64,000 bases of DNA from Limnohabitans planktonicus II-D5. Its GTDB lineage: Bacteria > Pseudomonadota > Gammaproteobacteria > Burkholderiales > Burkholderiaceae_C. The notes beneath the pieces are model-generated. The model searched no databases. It saw nothing but the letters and a program-made list of their open reading frames with translations, and was not told the origin of the DNA. The position numbers were made by a program, and so were the translations under genes. The stretch covers positions 186,001 to 250,000 of the forward strand of contig NZ_LFYT02000005.1 of assembly GCF_001270065.2 (NCBI RefSeq), read 5' to 3'. Below are positions 43,403-52,553 of the stretch, in pieces; the stretch's first letter is position 1; each line of letters opens with the position of its first letter.

Positions 43403-45634
43403 TCAGGCCGCCTTGACCTTCAAACGCCAGGCGTGCAGCAGCGGCTCGGTGTAGCCGCTGGGCTGCGCCTTGCCTTTGAACACCAGGTCACAAGCCGCTT
43501 TGTAAGCCGCCGACTTGGCAAAGTTACCGGCCATGGGCTGGTATGCCGCGTCGCCCGCGTTTTGCGCGTCCACCACAGCGGCCATGCGCTCCATGGTTTT
43601 CTTCACTTGCTTTTCGGTCACCACACCGTGCTGCATCCAGTTGGCCATGTGCTGGCTGCTGATGCGCAAGGTGGCGCGGTCTTCCATCAGGCCCACGCCG
43701 TTGATGTCGGGCACTTTGGAGCAGCCCACGCCTTGGTCCACCCAGCGCACCACATAACCCAAGATGCCTTGGGCGTTGTTGTCGAGTTCTTTTTGCTTGT
43801 CTTCTTCAGACCAGTTGGCGGCGTCTTTGGCCACCACGGGGAACTGCAGCAAGGCGTTGAGGGTGGTTTCGCGCAGCTCTTTGGGGTCTTGCTTGGCCAC
43901 AGCCTTTTCCATCTGCTTTTGCAGCGCAGGCACGTCCACTTGGTGGTAATGCATGGCGTGCAGCGTGGCGGCGGTGGGGCTGGGCACCCAAGCGGTGTTG
44001 GCACCGGCCATGGGGTGGCCAATTTTGGCCTTGAGCATGTCGGCCATCAGGTCGGGCATGGCCCACATGCCTTTGCCGATCTGGGCACGGCCGCGCAAGC
44101 CGCAGGCCAGGCCCACGTTGACGTTGTTCTTCTCGTAAGCGCCCAGCCAAGTGCTGTTCTTGATGTCGCCCTTGCGCATCACGGGGCCGGCCAGCATGCA
44201 GGTGTGCATCTCGTCGCCGGTGCGGTCCAGGAAGCCGGTGTTGATGAAGGCCACGCGGCTCTTGGCAGCGGCAATGCAGGCCTTGAGGTTGGCGCTGGTG
44301 CGGCGCTCTTCGTCCATGATGCCCAGCTTGACGGTGGAGGGCTTCATGCCGATGACTTTTTCGACGCGGCCAAACAGCTCGTCGGCAAACGCCACTTCGG
44401 CGGGACCGTGCATTTTGGGCTTGACGATGTAGACGCTGCCGGTTCGGCTGTTACGCAGGGGGTGCGAAGACTTTTTCTGCAAATCCACCAAGGCGCAGGT
44501 CACGGTGACCATCGCGTCCAGGATGCCCTCTGGGATCTCATGGTTTTTGCCGTCCGCGCCTTTGTAAAGAATAGCGGGGTTGGTCATCAGGTGACCGACG
44601 TTGCGCACGAACATGAGCGAGCGGCCGTGCAACTTGACGGTGCCTTTGCCAGCGGGTTTGGTGTACTCGCGGTCACCATTCATGGTGCGGGTGAACGTCT
44701 TGCCGCCCTTTTGCACTTCTTCGCTGAGGCTGCCTTGCAAGATGCCCAACCAGTTGGCATAAGCCAGCACTTTGTCGTCGGCGTCCACAGCAGCGACCGA
44801 GTCTTCGAGGTCAAGGATGGTGGACAAAGCGCTTTCAGCGATCAGGTCGGACACGCCAGCCGGGTCGGTCTTGCCAATCGGCGTGGTCTTGTTGATTTGC
44901 AGGTCCAGGTGGATGCCGTTGTGCACGAACAGCACGGATGCAGGGGCCTTGGCATCACCGGTGTAACCCACGAACTGCTTGGCATCGGCCAAGGTGGAGT
45001 TTTTGCCGTTGGCCAGGGTCACCACCAGCTTGCCCGCCTTGACTGCGTAGCCCTTGCTGCCCACATGCGAGCCGGTCTTGAGAGGTGCAGTGCGGTCGAG
45101 CACGTTGCGGCAGTAGTCGATGACTTTGGCGCCGCGCTGGGGGTTGTAGCCCGAGCCTTTTTCGCAACCGTCGGCCTCGCTGATCGCGTCGGTGCCGTAC
45201 AGCGCGTCATACAAACTGCCCCAACGGGCGTTGGCGGCGTTCAGGGCGTAACGGGCGTTCAAGATCGGCACGACCAACTGAGGGCCGGCCAGCTTGGCCA
45301 GTTCGGCGTCCACGTTGGCGGTGGTGGCTTGGGCGTTGCGCGGCTCGGGCACCAGGTAGCCGATTTGACTCAGGTATTTGCGGTAGGCCTTCATGGCCTT
45401 GCCTTCGCTGACCGGGCCAGGGTTGGCGGTGTGCCACTCGTCCATGGCGGTCTGGATGCGGTCACGCTCGGCCAACAGGGCGATGTTTTTCGGGGCCAGA
45501 TCGGCCACGATGTCGTTGAAGCCTTGCCAGAACGTGTCTTTGTCCACGCCGGTAGCGGGCAGCATCTGGTCGTTGATGAAACTCAGCAGTGGGTTGGCCA
45601 CTTGCAAGTTGTGGATCGCGGTGCGTTCGGTCAT
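43403..45634 (-). CDS. glcB: Malate synthase G
   Basis: 743 residues from the ATG at 45634; the open frame begins at 45697. It condenses glyoxylate and acetyl-CoA to malate. The type G layout is complete: [20 protein letters not shown], the catalytic arginine region [73 protein letters not shown] with the [20 protein letters not shown] block, and the C-terminal [20 protein letters not shown]. It is divergent from the HMG-CoA lyase gene. A terminator lies downstream. Confidence 0.97.
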   Translation of the reverse strand: MTERTAIHNLQVANPLLSFINDQMLPATGVDKDTFWQGFNDIVADLAPKNIALLAERDRIQTAMDEWHTANPGPVSEGKAMKAYRKYLSQIGYLVPEPRNAQATTANVDAELAKLAGPQLVVPILNARYALNAANARWGSLYDALYGTDAISEADGCEKGSGYNPQRGAKVIDYCRNVLDRTAPLKTGSHVGSKGYAVKAGKLVVTLANGKNSTLADAKQFVGYTGDAKAPASVLFVHNGIHLDLQINKTTPIGKTDPAGVSDLIAESALSTILDLEDSVAAVDADDKVLAYANWLGILQGSLSEEVQKGGKTFTRTMNGDREYTKPAGKGTVKLHGRSLMFVRNVGHLMTNPAILYKGADGKNHEIPEGILDAMVTVTCALVDLQKKSSHPLRNSRTGSVYIVKPKMHGPAEVAFADELFGRVEKVIGMKPSTVKLGIMDEERRTSANLKACIAAAKSRVAFINTGFLDRTGDEMHTCMLAGPVMRKGDIKNSTWLGAYEKNNVNVGLACGLRGRAQIGKGMWAMPDLMADMLKAKIGHPMAGANTAWVPSPTAATLHAMHYHQVDVPALQKQMEKAVAKQDPKELRETTLNALLQFPVVAKDAANWSEEDKQKELDNNAQGILGYVVRWVDQGVGCSKVPDINGVGLMEDRATLRISSQHMANWMQHGVVTEKQVKKTMERMAAVVDAQNAGDAAYQPMAGNFAKSAAYKAACDLVFKGKAQPSGYTEPLLHAWRLKVKAA

Positions 45635-45822
45635 GGGAGCCTCGGTCGGATGTTGAAAAACGGGTGCATGGTGCCAGCCCTCACAGTGCGCGTGCACGGG
45701 CTGACAGTTTAGGAAAGACTTTATTCTAAGTTTCGATGCAGATAAACACGCGAAAAAGCCATAAACCCATGACTTTTATGCACGAATCACACTCACCAAA
45801 ACCGCTGTTGTCTAATCCTGCC

Positions 45823-46749
45823 ATGACCCCCATTCACGCCCCTGACGTCCTCATCAGCGAAGTCGGCCCCCGCGACGGCCTGCAATCGGTGAGCGGCACC
45901 ATGTCCACCGCCGCCAAATGCCTGTGGATTGACGCCCTGGCCGCTGCGGGGCTGCGCGAGATCGAAGTCGCCTCGTTTGTGCCCCCCAAACTCCTGCCCC
46001 AGATGGCCGATGCCGCACAGGTGGTGCAGCACGCCCTGCGACACACGCACATCACCGTCATGGCGCTGGTGCCCAATCTGCGCGGGGCCGAAACCGCCTT
46101 GCGCTCGGGCGCTCGGAAAATCACGCTGCCCATCTCGGCCAGCCAGGCCCACTGCCTGGCCAATGTGCGCAAAACACGCGAAGACATGGTGGCCGAGTTG
46201 CGCGCCGTGGTGGCGCTGCGCGACGCCATCGCCCCCGGCGTACCCGTCGAAGCAGCCATCTCCACCGCCTTTGGCTGCACCTTGCAAGGCCAGGTGCCCG
46301 AAGACGATGTGCTGCGCCTGGCCGTGGCCTGCGCCGAAGCCGGGGCCAGCGATGTGGGCTTGTCGGACACCACTGGCATGGGCAACCCGGCCCAGACCAC
46401 GCGGCTGTTCAAGCGCTTGTTTCAGGAAATCGGCGAACGCACCGGCGCCGCCCACATGCACAACACCCGAGGCCTGGGCCTGGCCAACTGCCTGGCCGCT
46501 TACGAAGTTGGCGTGCGCACCTTTGACAGCTCGCTCGGCGGGCTGGGCGGCTGCCCTTACGCACCGGGCGCTTCGGGCAACGTCGTCACCGAAGACCTGG
46601 TCTTCATGTTTGAGGCCATGGGCGTGTCCACCGGTATTGATTGGCCCACGCTCATGGCCGCACGCGAGCCCCTGAAAGCAGGCCTGCCCGGCGAAACCCT
46701 GTACGGCATGACGCCCGAAGCCGGACTGCCCAAAGGCTGGCGCGGCTGA
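45823..46749 (+). CDS. mvaB: Hydroxymethylglutaryl-CoA lyase
   Basis: 308 residues from the ATG at 45823. It cleaves HMG-CoA to acetoacetate and acetyl-CoA at the end of leucine breakdown. The HMGL-like barrel shows ISEVGPRDGLQSVSG (metal and catalytic Arg/Asp), EVASFVPPKLLPQMAD and GLSDTTGMGNPAQ. The metal histidines are in HMHNTRGLGLAN. The mobile catalytic cysteine is in GLGGCPYAPGASGN. An in-frame start at 45736 exists; the later one fits the family length. The stop codon is 43 bases before REP array 3. Confidence 0.95.
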   Translation: MTPIHAPDVLISEVGPRDGLQSVSGTMSTAAKCLWIDALAAAGLREIEVASFVPPKLLPQMADAAQVVQHALRHTHITVMALVPNLRGAETALRSGARKITLPISASQAHCLANVRKTREDMVAELRAVVALRDAIAPGVPVEAAISTAFGCTLQGQVPEDDVLRLAVACAEAGASDVGLSDTTGMGNPAQTTRLFKRLFQEIGERTGAAHMHNTRGLGLANCLAAYEVGVRTFDSSLGGLGGCPYAPGASGNVVTEDLVFMFEAMGVSTGIDWPTLMAAREPLKAGLPGETLYGMTPEAGLPKGWRG

Positions 46750-46791
46750 AAGGTCGGGCGACTGCGCGCAGCCCAAGGGCTCTCGCCCCAC

Positions 46792-48206
46792 GTCGGAGTC
46801 TTCGACCACCGACCTACCAAACAGCACAAACGTCGGGGTCTTCGACCGCCGCCCCACCAAACAGCTGCCCCGTAGGTCGGCACTCGCAGAGTCCGACACT
46901 TGCCCGATCCACCACCATCGCCCGTCATCAGCGTTGGCGATTGGCGCACAAACGTCGGAGTCTTCGACCGCCGCACCACCAAACAGCTGACCCCGTAGGT
47001 CGGCACTCGCAGAGTCCGACACTTGCCCGATCCACCACCATCGCCCGTCATCTGCGTTGGCGATTGGCGCACAAACGTCGGGGTCTTCGACCACCGACCT
47101 ACCAAACAGCTGACCCCGTAGGTCGGCACTCGCAGAGTCCGACACCTGCCCGTTCCACCACCATCGCCCGTCATCAGCGTTGGCGATTGGCGCACAAACG
47201 TCGGGGTCTTCGACCGCCGACCTACCAAACAGCTGCCCCCGTAGGTCGGCACTCGCAGAGTCCGACATCTGCACGACCCACCACCATCGCCCGTCATGCG
47301 AATTTGGCCCTGGCGCACAAACGTCGGGGTCTTCGACCGCCGCCCCACCAAACAGCTGACCCCGTAGGTCGGTACTCGCAGAGTCCGACACTTGCCCGTT
47401 CCACCACCATCGCCCGTCATCAGCGTTGGCGCTTGGCGCACAAACGTCGGAGTCTTCGACCGCCGCCCCACCAAACAGCTGCCCCGTAGGTCGGCACTCG
47501 CAGAGTCCGACATCTGCCCGTTCCACCACCATCGCCCGTCATCTGCGTTGGCGCTTGGCGCACAAACGTCGGAGTCTTCGACCGCCGCCCCACCAAACAG
47601 CTGCCCCGTAGGTCGGTACTCGCAGATTCCGACACTTGCCCGATCCACCACCATCGCCCGTCATCTGCGTTGGCCCTGGCGCACAAACGTCGGAGTCTTC
47701 GACCACCGACCTACCAAACAGCTGACCCCGTAGGTCGGCACTCGCAGAGTCCGACATCTGCCCGTTCCACCACCATCGCCCGTCATGCGAATTTGGCCCT
47801 GGCGCACAAACGTCGGGGTCTTCGACCGCCGACCTACCAAACAGCTGCCCCCGTAGGTCGGCACTCGCAGAGTCCGACATCTGCACGACCCACCACCATC
47901 GCCCGTCATGCGAATTTGGCCATGGCACGCAAACGTCGGGGTCTTCGACCACCGACCTACCAAACAGCTGACCCCGTAGGTCGGCACTCGCAGAGTCCGA
48001 CATCTGCCCGATCCACCACCATCGCCCGTCATCAGCGTTGGCGCTTGGCGCACAAACGTCGGAGTCTTCGACCGCCGACCTACAAAGCAGCTGACCCCGT
48101 AGGTCGGTACTCGCAGAGTCCGACACTTGCCCGTTCCACCACCATCGCCCGTCATCAGCGTTGGCGCTTGGCACACAAACGTCGGGGTCTTCGACCACCG
48201 ACCTAC
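46792..48206. repeat. REP/BIME tandem array 3, period 122-123 bp
   Basis: The largest array. Eleven class A hairpins (46872, 46995, 47118, 47241, 47364, 47486, 47608, 47730, 47853, 47976, 48099) alternate with class B copies; there are 13 B copies, counting two at the left end (46792, 46832). The facing spacer is 14-15 bases (CAAACAGCTGACCCC type), the other about 58. Some B copies end CCAC instead of CTAC, and some have AGTC in place of GGTC. The period is close to 41 codons, so very long spurious open frames run through it. It lies between HMG-CoA lyase and the LysR gene. Confidence 0.93.
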
Positions 48207-48245
48207 AGGCAGGCAGGCTCTGCCGCACCCGCATAATCACCGGAC

Positions 48246-49223
48246 ATGGACAAGCTCAAAGCCTTTGACACTTTTGTTTCAGTTGCCACCAAAGGCAGCC
48301 TGACCGCCGCCGCCCGGGGTGAAGGGGTGGCCCCGGCCATCATCGGGCGCAGGCTCGATGCACTCGAAGAGCACTTGGGCGTCAAGTTGCTGGTGCGCAC
48401 CACGCGGCGCATCACCCTCACGCACGAGGGCAGCGCCTTTTTGGAAGACTGCCAGCGGCTGCTGTCGGACGTGGCCAACGCCGAGGCCAGCGTGTCGGCG
48501 GGGGGCGTCAAGGCCAGCGGCCATTTGCGCATCACCGCCCCGGCCGGGTTTGGACGCCGCCATGTGGCCCCGCTGGTGCCACGCTTTCGCCAGCAACATC
48601 CGGACGTGACAATTTCGCTCAACCTGAGCGATCGGGTGGTGGACCTGGCTGCCGAAGGTTTTGACTGCGCTGTGCGCGTGGGCGATTTACCCGATTCCTC
48701 GCTGGTCAGCGTGCGCATGGCCGACAACCGGCGCTTGTGCGTGGCCACCCCCGGCTATCTGGCCCAGCGCGGCACGCCCCAGCAACCGGCCGATCTGCTG
48801 CACCACGACTGCCTGACATTGTCGAGTGACGCCTCGCAAACCCGGGGCTGGGCCTTTCAAGTGCCCAGTGAACAGGGCCACGAGGTGATCCACCTGCGCC
48901 CGGGCGGGCCACTGGACTGCTCGGATGGTCAGGTGCTGCACGACTGGTGCCTGGCGGGCTATGGCATTGCCTGGCGCAGCACCTGGGAGGTGGAGTCCGA
49001 AATCCAGGCCGGACGGCTGGTAGCCGTGCTGGAGCAGTTTGCCGCCCCGCCCAATGGCATTTATGTGGTCTTTCCGCAGCGCAAACACCTGCCCCTGCGG
49101 GTGCGGCTGTGGATCGACTTTCTCAAGCACCACTATGGTTTGCCCAGCTTTTGGCCGAGTTCGACGGCCACCTCAGCGGCCACCTCAGCTTCAACTTCGC
49201 CACCTTTAGAATCAGCCCCCTGA
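48246..49223 (+). CDS. LysR-family transcriptional regulator
   Basis: 325 residues. The N-terminal winged helix is classic (MDKLKAFDTFVSVATKGSLT, then LDALEEHLGVKLLVRTTRRI). The effector domain follows (SGHLRITAPAGFGRRHVAPL-type start; LRPGGPLDCSDGQVLHDWCL). The C-terminal 15-20 residues are an unusual Ser/Thr/Ala-rich extension. The stop overlaps the start of the deacetylase gene by one base (TGATG), so it is the first gene of a coupled three-gene run. Whether it regulates those genes is unknown. It begins 40 bases after REP array 3. Confidence 0.92.
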   Translation: MDKLKAFDTFVSVATKGSLTAAARGEGVAPAIIGRRLDALEEHLGVKLLVRTTRRITLTHEGSAFLEDCQRLLSDVANAEASVSAGGVKASGHLRITAPAGFGRRHVAPLVPRFRQQHPDVTISLNLSDRVVDLAAEGFDCAVRVGDLPDSSLVSVRMADNRRLCVATPGYLAQRGTPQQPADLLHHDCLTLSSDASQTRGWAFQVPSEQGHEVIHLRPGGPLDCSDGQVLHDWCLAGYGIAWRSTWEVESEIQAGRLVAVLEQFAAPPNGIYVVFPQRKHLPLRVRLWIDFLKHHYGLPSFWPSSTATSAATSASTSPPLESAP

Positions 49224-50053
49224 TGAGCGTCCAACTTGTGATCTGCGCCGACGATTTCGGCATGAACCCGGCGGTGTCGCAAGGCATCGCGCAACTGGCC
49301 GCGCAAGCGCGACTGAGCGCCACCAGCGCCATGACGCTGGCCCCCGGTTGGCCCACCGATGTCGCTTTGCTGCGCCCCCTGCGCCAGCAACTGGATGTGG
49401 GCCTGCACCTGGACTGGACGAGCCCCTTTGCCATGGCCGCAGGCCACGGCAAACCGCTCTCACGCCTGATGCTGCAAACCCAGCTGCGGCAACTGGACCG
49501 CCAGCAAGCCCGCGCCGTGATTGAACGCCAGCTGGACCTGTTTGAGGCGCATTGGCAAGCCCCACCCGACCATGTGGACGGGCACCAGCATGTGCAGCAA
49601 TTTCCGGTCATCCGCGAGGCGCTGGTGGAGGTGCTGACCCGGCGCTACCCCACAGGGCCTCGGCCCTGGATCAGGATTTCGCGGCCACTGACGCCGCGCA
49701 GCGATATCAAGGCCTGGGTGATCGGCGCCATGGGTGCGCAAGCCTTGCAGCGCCTGGCACGCCAAGCCGGTTTGCCGCATTCGCAGTGGCTGAGCGGCAT
49801 TTACAGCTTTGATGGCGATGCCAGTGCCTATGGCCTGCGCCTGGCGGATTGGCTGCAAGACGCCGCCGCCCACCCGGGCGTGGTGATGATGTGCCACCCG
49901 GGGCTGAGCAGTGATGACACCGACGACCCGATTGCCCACGCCCGCACGCAAGAGCTGCAAGAACTTGAAAGCCCACTCTTGCCCACGCTGATGCAGCGCC
50001 ACGGCCTGCAACTGGCACGCGGCCAGCAAGCCTGGCCCCCCGCCACCGCATGA
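49223..50053 (+). CDS. YdjC/ChbG-family carbohydrate deacetylase (NaxD-like)
   Basis: 276 residues from the ATG at 49223. The YdjC fold is marked by VICADDFGMNPAVSQGIAQL (metal Asp-Asp), VGLHLDWTSPF, and HVDGHQHVQQFPVIREAL, which provides metal histidines; VVMMCHPGL is the C-terminal block. The family removes N-acetyl groups from amino sugars. In Francisella and Bordetella, relatives deacetylate an undecaprenyl-phosphate-linked hexosamine before its transfer to lipid A. The ArnT-like gene starting 4 bases inside its end suggests the same role here (inference). Confidence 0.88.
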   Translation: MSVQLVICADDFGMNPAVSQGIAQLAAQARLSATSAMTLAPGWPTDVALLRPLRQQLDVGLHLDWTSPFAMAAGHGKPLSRLMLQTQLRQLDRQQARAVIERQLDLFEAHWQAPPDHVDGHQHVQQFPVIREALVEVLTRRYPTGPRPWIRISRPLTPRSDIKAWVIGAMGAQALQRLARQAGLPHSQWLSGIYSFDGDASAYGLRLADWLQDAAAHPGVVMMCHPGLSSDDTDDPIAHARTQELQELESPLLPTLMQRHGLQLARGQQAWPPATA

Positions 50054-51633
50054 GCGACACCCGAAAATCCTGGCTCAGCCTTCTGGGCCTGTGGCTGATT
50101 TTGCTGGGCCTGGCCGCGCTGCGGCCACTGGCCTTGCCCGACGAAGGACGCTACGGCGACGTGGGCCGCTGGATGCTGGTCTCGGGCGACTGGCTGGCCC
50201 CTCGGCTGGACGGCATCCCGTTTTTTCACAAACCGCCCTTGCTGCATTGGCTGCAGGCCATCACCTTGTGGGCCGCAGGCGTGCACGCCTGGAGTGCCCG
50301 TCTGGTGCCCGCCCTGCACGCCGGGCTCATGCTGCTGGGCTTGTACTGGGGCGCGCGCCACATCGTCGGTGAACGCACGGCGCGACGCAGCGTGTGGATG
50401 CTCGGCTCCAGCCTCGCTTTTTTGGTGGGCGGTCAGTACATCAACCACGACATGCTGGTGGGTGCCTGGATCAGCATCGCCATCTGGTGCCTGGCCGCCG
50501 CCATGCAACACCCGGGCAAACGCCCTCACCGGGGCTGGGCCCTGGCGGGCTTTGCGGCCTGCGCCCTGGGCGTGCTGAGCAAGGGCCTGATTGGCCTGGC
50601 CCTGCCTGGTTTGGTGATGGTGGTCTGGGTCACACTCACGCGCCAATGGCCGCGTGCGCTGCGCATGCCCTGGCTGAGCGGTGCGCTGGTGTTCTCCCTC
50701 ATCGCGCTGCCGTGGTTTGTGCTGGGCCAGCAAAAATTCCCGGGCCTGTTCGATTACCTGATCATCGGCCAGCACTTTGGCCGCTACACCGGCAGCACCT
50801 TCAACAACCAATGGCCCCTGTGGTTCTACCCGGTGATCTTGCTGGCCCTGCTCTTTCCCTGGGCCTTTTTGGTGGTCTGGCAAGGTGCAACCGGCCTGCT
50901 GCGCCACAAGCTGGCGGTGCTGAAACCGGCATCGGCCTGGACCGCCTTGCTGTGGGTCTGGCTGATCGCCATCACGCTGTTTTTCAGCCTGCCCAAGTCC
51001 AAGCTGGTGGGTTACATCCTGCCGGTCATGCCCCCGCTCAGCCTGCTGGCCGCGCTGGCCTGGGAACAATACTTCGCCCCCCAAACCCATGCCGCCAAGG
51101 TGTTTGGCCTGCTGTGCGCCGTCAACCTGGCGCTGGGGGCGGCGTTCACCCACTTCGCAGGACAGTACAGCTTGCGCCACAGCAGCCGCGATGTGGCGCA
51201 CGAGCTGGCCTGCCGCATGGACACCCGCGACCGCGTGACCGTGGCGGGCGGCTACCCCTACGACCTGCCGTTTGAAGCCAACCTGAAAACCCCGGTGGTG
51301 GTGGTCGACGACTGGGCCGCCGCCCGGCAAAACGCCGGTGACAACTGGCAGCGTGAACTGTTTGAAGGCGCAGACTTTGATGCCCAAGCCGCCCAAGTGC
51401 TGCAAGGCCCAGAAGCCCTGATGCAGCCAGCCACCGATGCGCGCTGGCTCGTCACCCCCAACGATGCCAGCCAACTGGGCGATCTGAGCCGCTGGCAAAA
51501 GGTTTACCAAGGCCGCGCCTGGAGCCTCTGGCAACAAAGCGCCAACCCTTCAGTGGCGCAAAGCACAAAACCGGGTGAAGACAAAGGTCTGTCCTGCCTC
51601 GATCACCATGGGCAAAAACAGCGCCAGCAGTGA
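50050..51633 (+). CDS. ArnT-like glycosyltransferase (PMT family)
   Basis: 527 residues, integral membrane. The N-terminal LPDEGRYGDVGRWMLVSGDW holds the periplasmic catalytic Asp-Glu of the ArnT/PMT fold, followed by DGIPFFHKPPLLHWLQA. About eleven to twelve membrane segments follow, and a C-terminal periplasmic domain (LACRMDTRDRVTVAGGYPYD). Such enzymes move an amino sugar from undecaprenyl phosphate to lipid A phosphate. It overlaps the deacetylase gene by 4 bases (ATGA). The last roughly 28 codons (from 51550) lie over an antisense copy of the gtrA 3' end, so the native C terminus may have been altered. Confidence 0.9.
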   Translation: MSDTRKSWLSLLGLWLILLGLAALRPLALPDEGRYGDVGRWMLVSGDWLAPRLDGIPFFHKPPLLHWLQAITLWAAGVHAWSARLVPALHAGLMLLGLYWGARHIVGERTARRSVWMLGSSLAFLVGGQYINHDMLVGAWISIAIWCLAAAMQHPGKRPHRGWALAGFAACALGVLSKGLIGLALPGLVMVVWVTLTRQWPRALRMPWLSGALVFSLIALPWFVLGQQKFPGLFDYLIIGQHFGRYTGSTFNNQWPLWFYPVILLALLFPWAFLVVWQGATGLLRHKLAVLKPASAWTALLWVWLIAITLFFSLPKSKLVGYILPVMPPLSLLAALAWEQYFAPQTHAAKVFGLLCAVNLALGAAFTHFAGQYSLRHSSRDVAHELACRMDTRDRVTVAGGYPYDLPFEANLKTPVVVVDDWAAARQNAGDNWQRELFEGADFDAQAAQVLQGPEALMQPATDARWLVTPNDASQLGDLSRWQKVYQGRAWSLWQQSANPSVAQSTKPGEDKGLSCLDHHGQKQRQQ

Positions 51634-51648
51634 GGTTCAGTTCAGCAG
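51550..51648 (-). pseudogene. gtrA 3'-end fragment 1
   Basis: Read on the minus strand this encodes LLALFLPMVIEAGQTFVF, then TRFCALRH and a stop. The intact gtrA at 58.1 kb has LLALFLAMVIAAGQTFVF, then SRFWAFRR and a stop. Over about 82 bases the two differ at roughly nine positions (hand count). The upstream codon TGG of the intact gene is TGA here. The similarity stops at CTGCTGAACTG. It overlaps the end of the ArnT-like gene on the other strand. Confidence 0.85.
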
Positions 51649-51886
51649 GCCCGCGCTTGCTATTCGACGCTACCCGATCAAGCCTGCGCTGGCGACCAAG
51701 GTGCCTATGCCGCAGCTGACCTCCCTCCCCAAGTGGTCGATACCGGATTGACGGAAGCTGTTTCTGGATTGCCGCATCGCAAGCTCCTCGCAATGACAGT
51801 CAGTGCGGCATTGCGCCCCGCCCCGTCATGGCGCTTACCCGCCCCGTCATGGCTCTTTCCCGCCCCGTCATGGCTCTTTCCCGCCC

Positions 51887-52465
51887 CGTCATTGCGAGCG
51901 AAGCGTGGCAATCCAGTTGCTGTGGTCCTTTTGGCGTGTTGGCCTGCCTCAAGCGCCTTTGCTGGATCGCCGCGTCGCAGGCTCCTCGCGATGACGGCAT
52001 GCTGGGCACTGCGTCCCTTCACGTCATGGCACAACCCCTTCACATCATGGCTCTTACCTGCCCCGTCATTGCGAGCGAAGCGTGGCAATCCAGTCGCTGT
52101 GGTCCTTTTGGCGTGTTGGCCTGCCTCAAGCGCCTTTGCTGGATCGCCGCGTCGCAGGCTCCTCGCGATGACGGCATGCTGGGCACTGCGCCCCTTCACG
52201 TCATGGCACAACCCCTTCACATCATGGCTCTTACCTGCCCCGTCATTGCGAGCGAAGCGTGGCAATCCAGTTGCTGTGGTCCTTTTGGCGTGTTGGCCTG
52301 CCTCAAGCGCCTTTGCTGGATCGCCGCGTCGCAGGCTCCTCGCGATGACGGCATGCTGGGCACTGCGCCCCTTCACGTCATGGCACTTCCCCTTCACGTC
52401 ATGGCTCTTACCTGCCCCGTCATTGCGAGCGAAGCGTGACAATCCAGTTACTGTGGTCAATTTGC
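51887..52465. repeat. Tandem inverted-repeat elements (GTCATTGCGAG family), period 177 bp
   Basis: Three full copies (51887-51996, 52064-52173, 52241-52350) and a partial fourth (from 52418) recur at exactly 177 bases. Each begins CGTCATTGCGAGCGAAGCG and ends GTCGCAGGCTCCTCGCGATG followed by ACG. The joining segment includes two CATGGC-containing short repeats. In front of the first copy, four short CCCGTCATGGC units are lined up (51820-51885). The block lies between two gtrA 3'-end fragments. Confidence 0.9.
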
Positions 52466-52510
52466 CCCCAATCGTTTTGCAGCAGCATTTGATAAAAACT
52501 AAACACGCCT

Positions 52511-52552
52511 CTAACGTCGGAACCTACTGAAGACAACGGTCTGCCCTGCCGC
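52511..52552 (-). pseudogene. gtrA 3'-end fragment 2
   Basis: On the minus strand this reads AAGQTVVFSRFRR and stop, against AAGQTFVFSRFWAFRR and stop in the intact gtrA. It directly abuts the end of the cdiA-like fragment; the two share about eight bases (GGCGGCAG) at the joint. Confidence 0.75.
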
Positions 52553-52553
52553 C

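Noticed and set aside
45793..47532. Long minus-strand open frame through array 3 (579 codons) and similar frames through arrays 2 and 4
   Set aside because: Caused by unit lengths that are (nearly) multiples of three; the translations are repeats such as [15 protein letters not shown], derived from the hairpins, and they run antisense over HMG-CoA lyase.
52513..52530. GTCGGAACCTAC as another REP copy
   Set aside because: It lacks the hairpin arms and is explained as the end of the gtrA 3' fragment.
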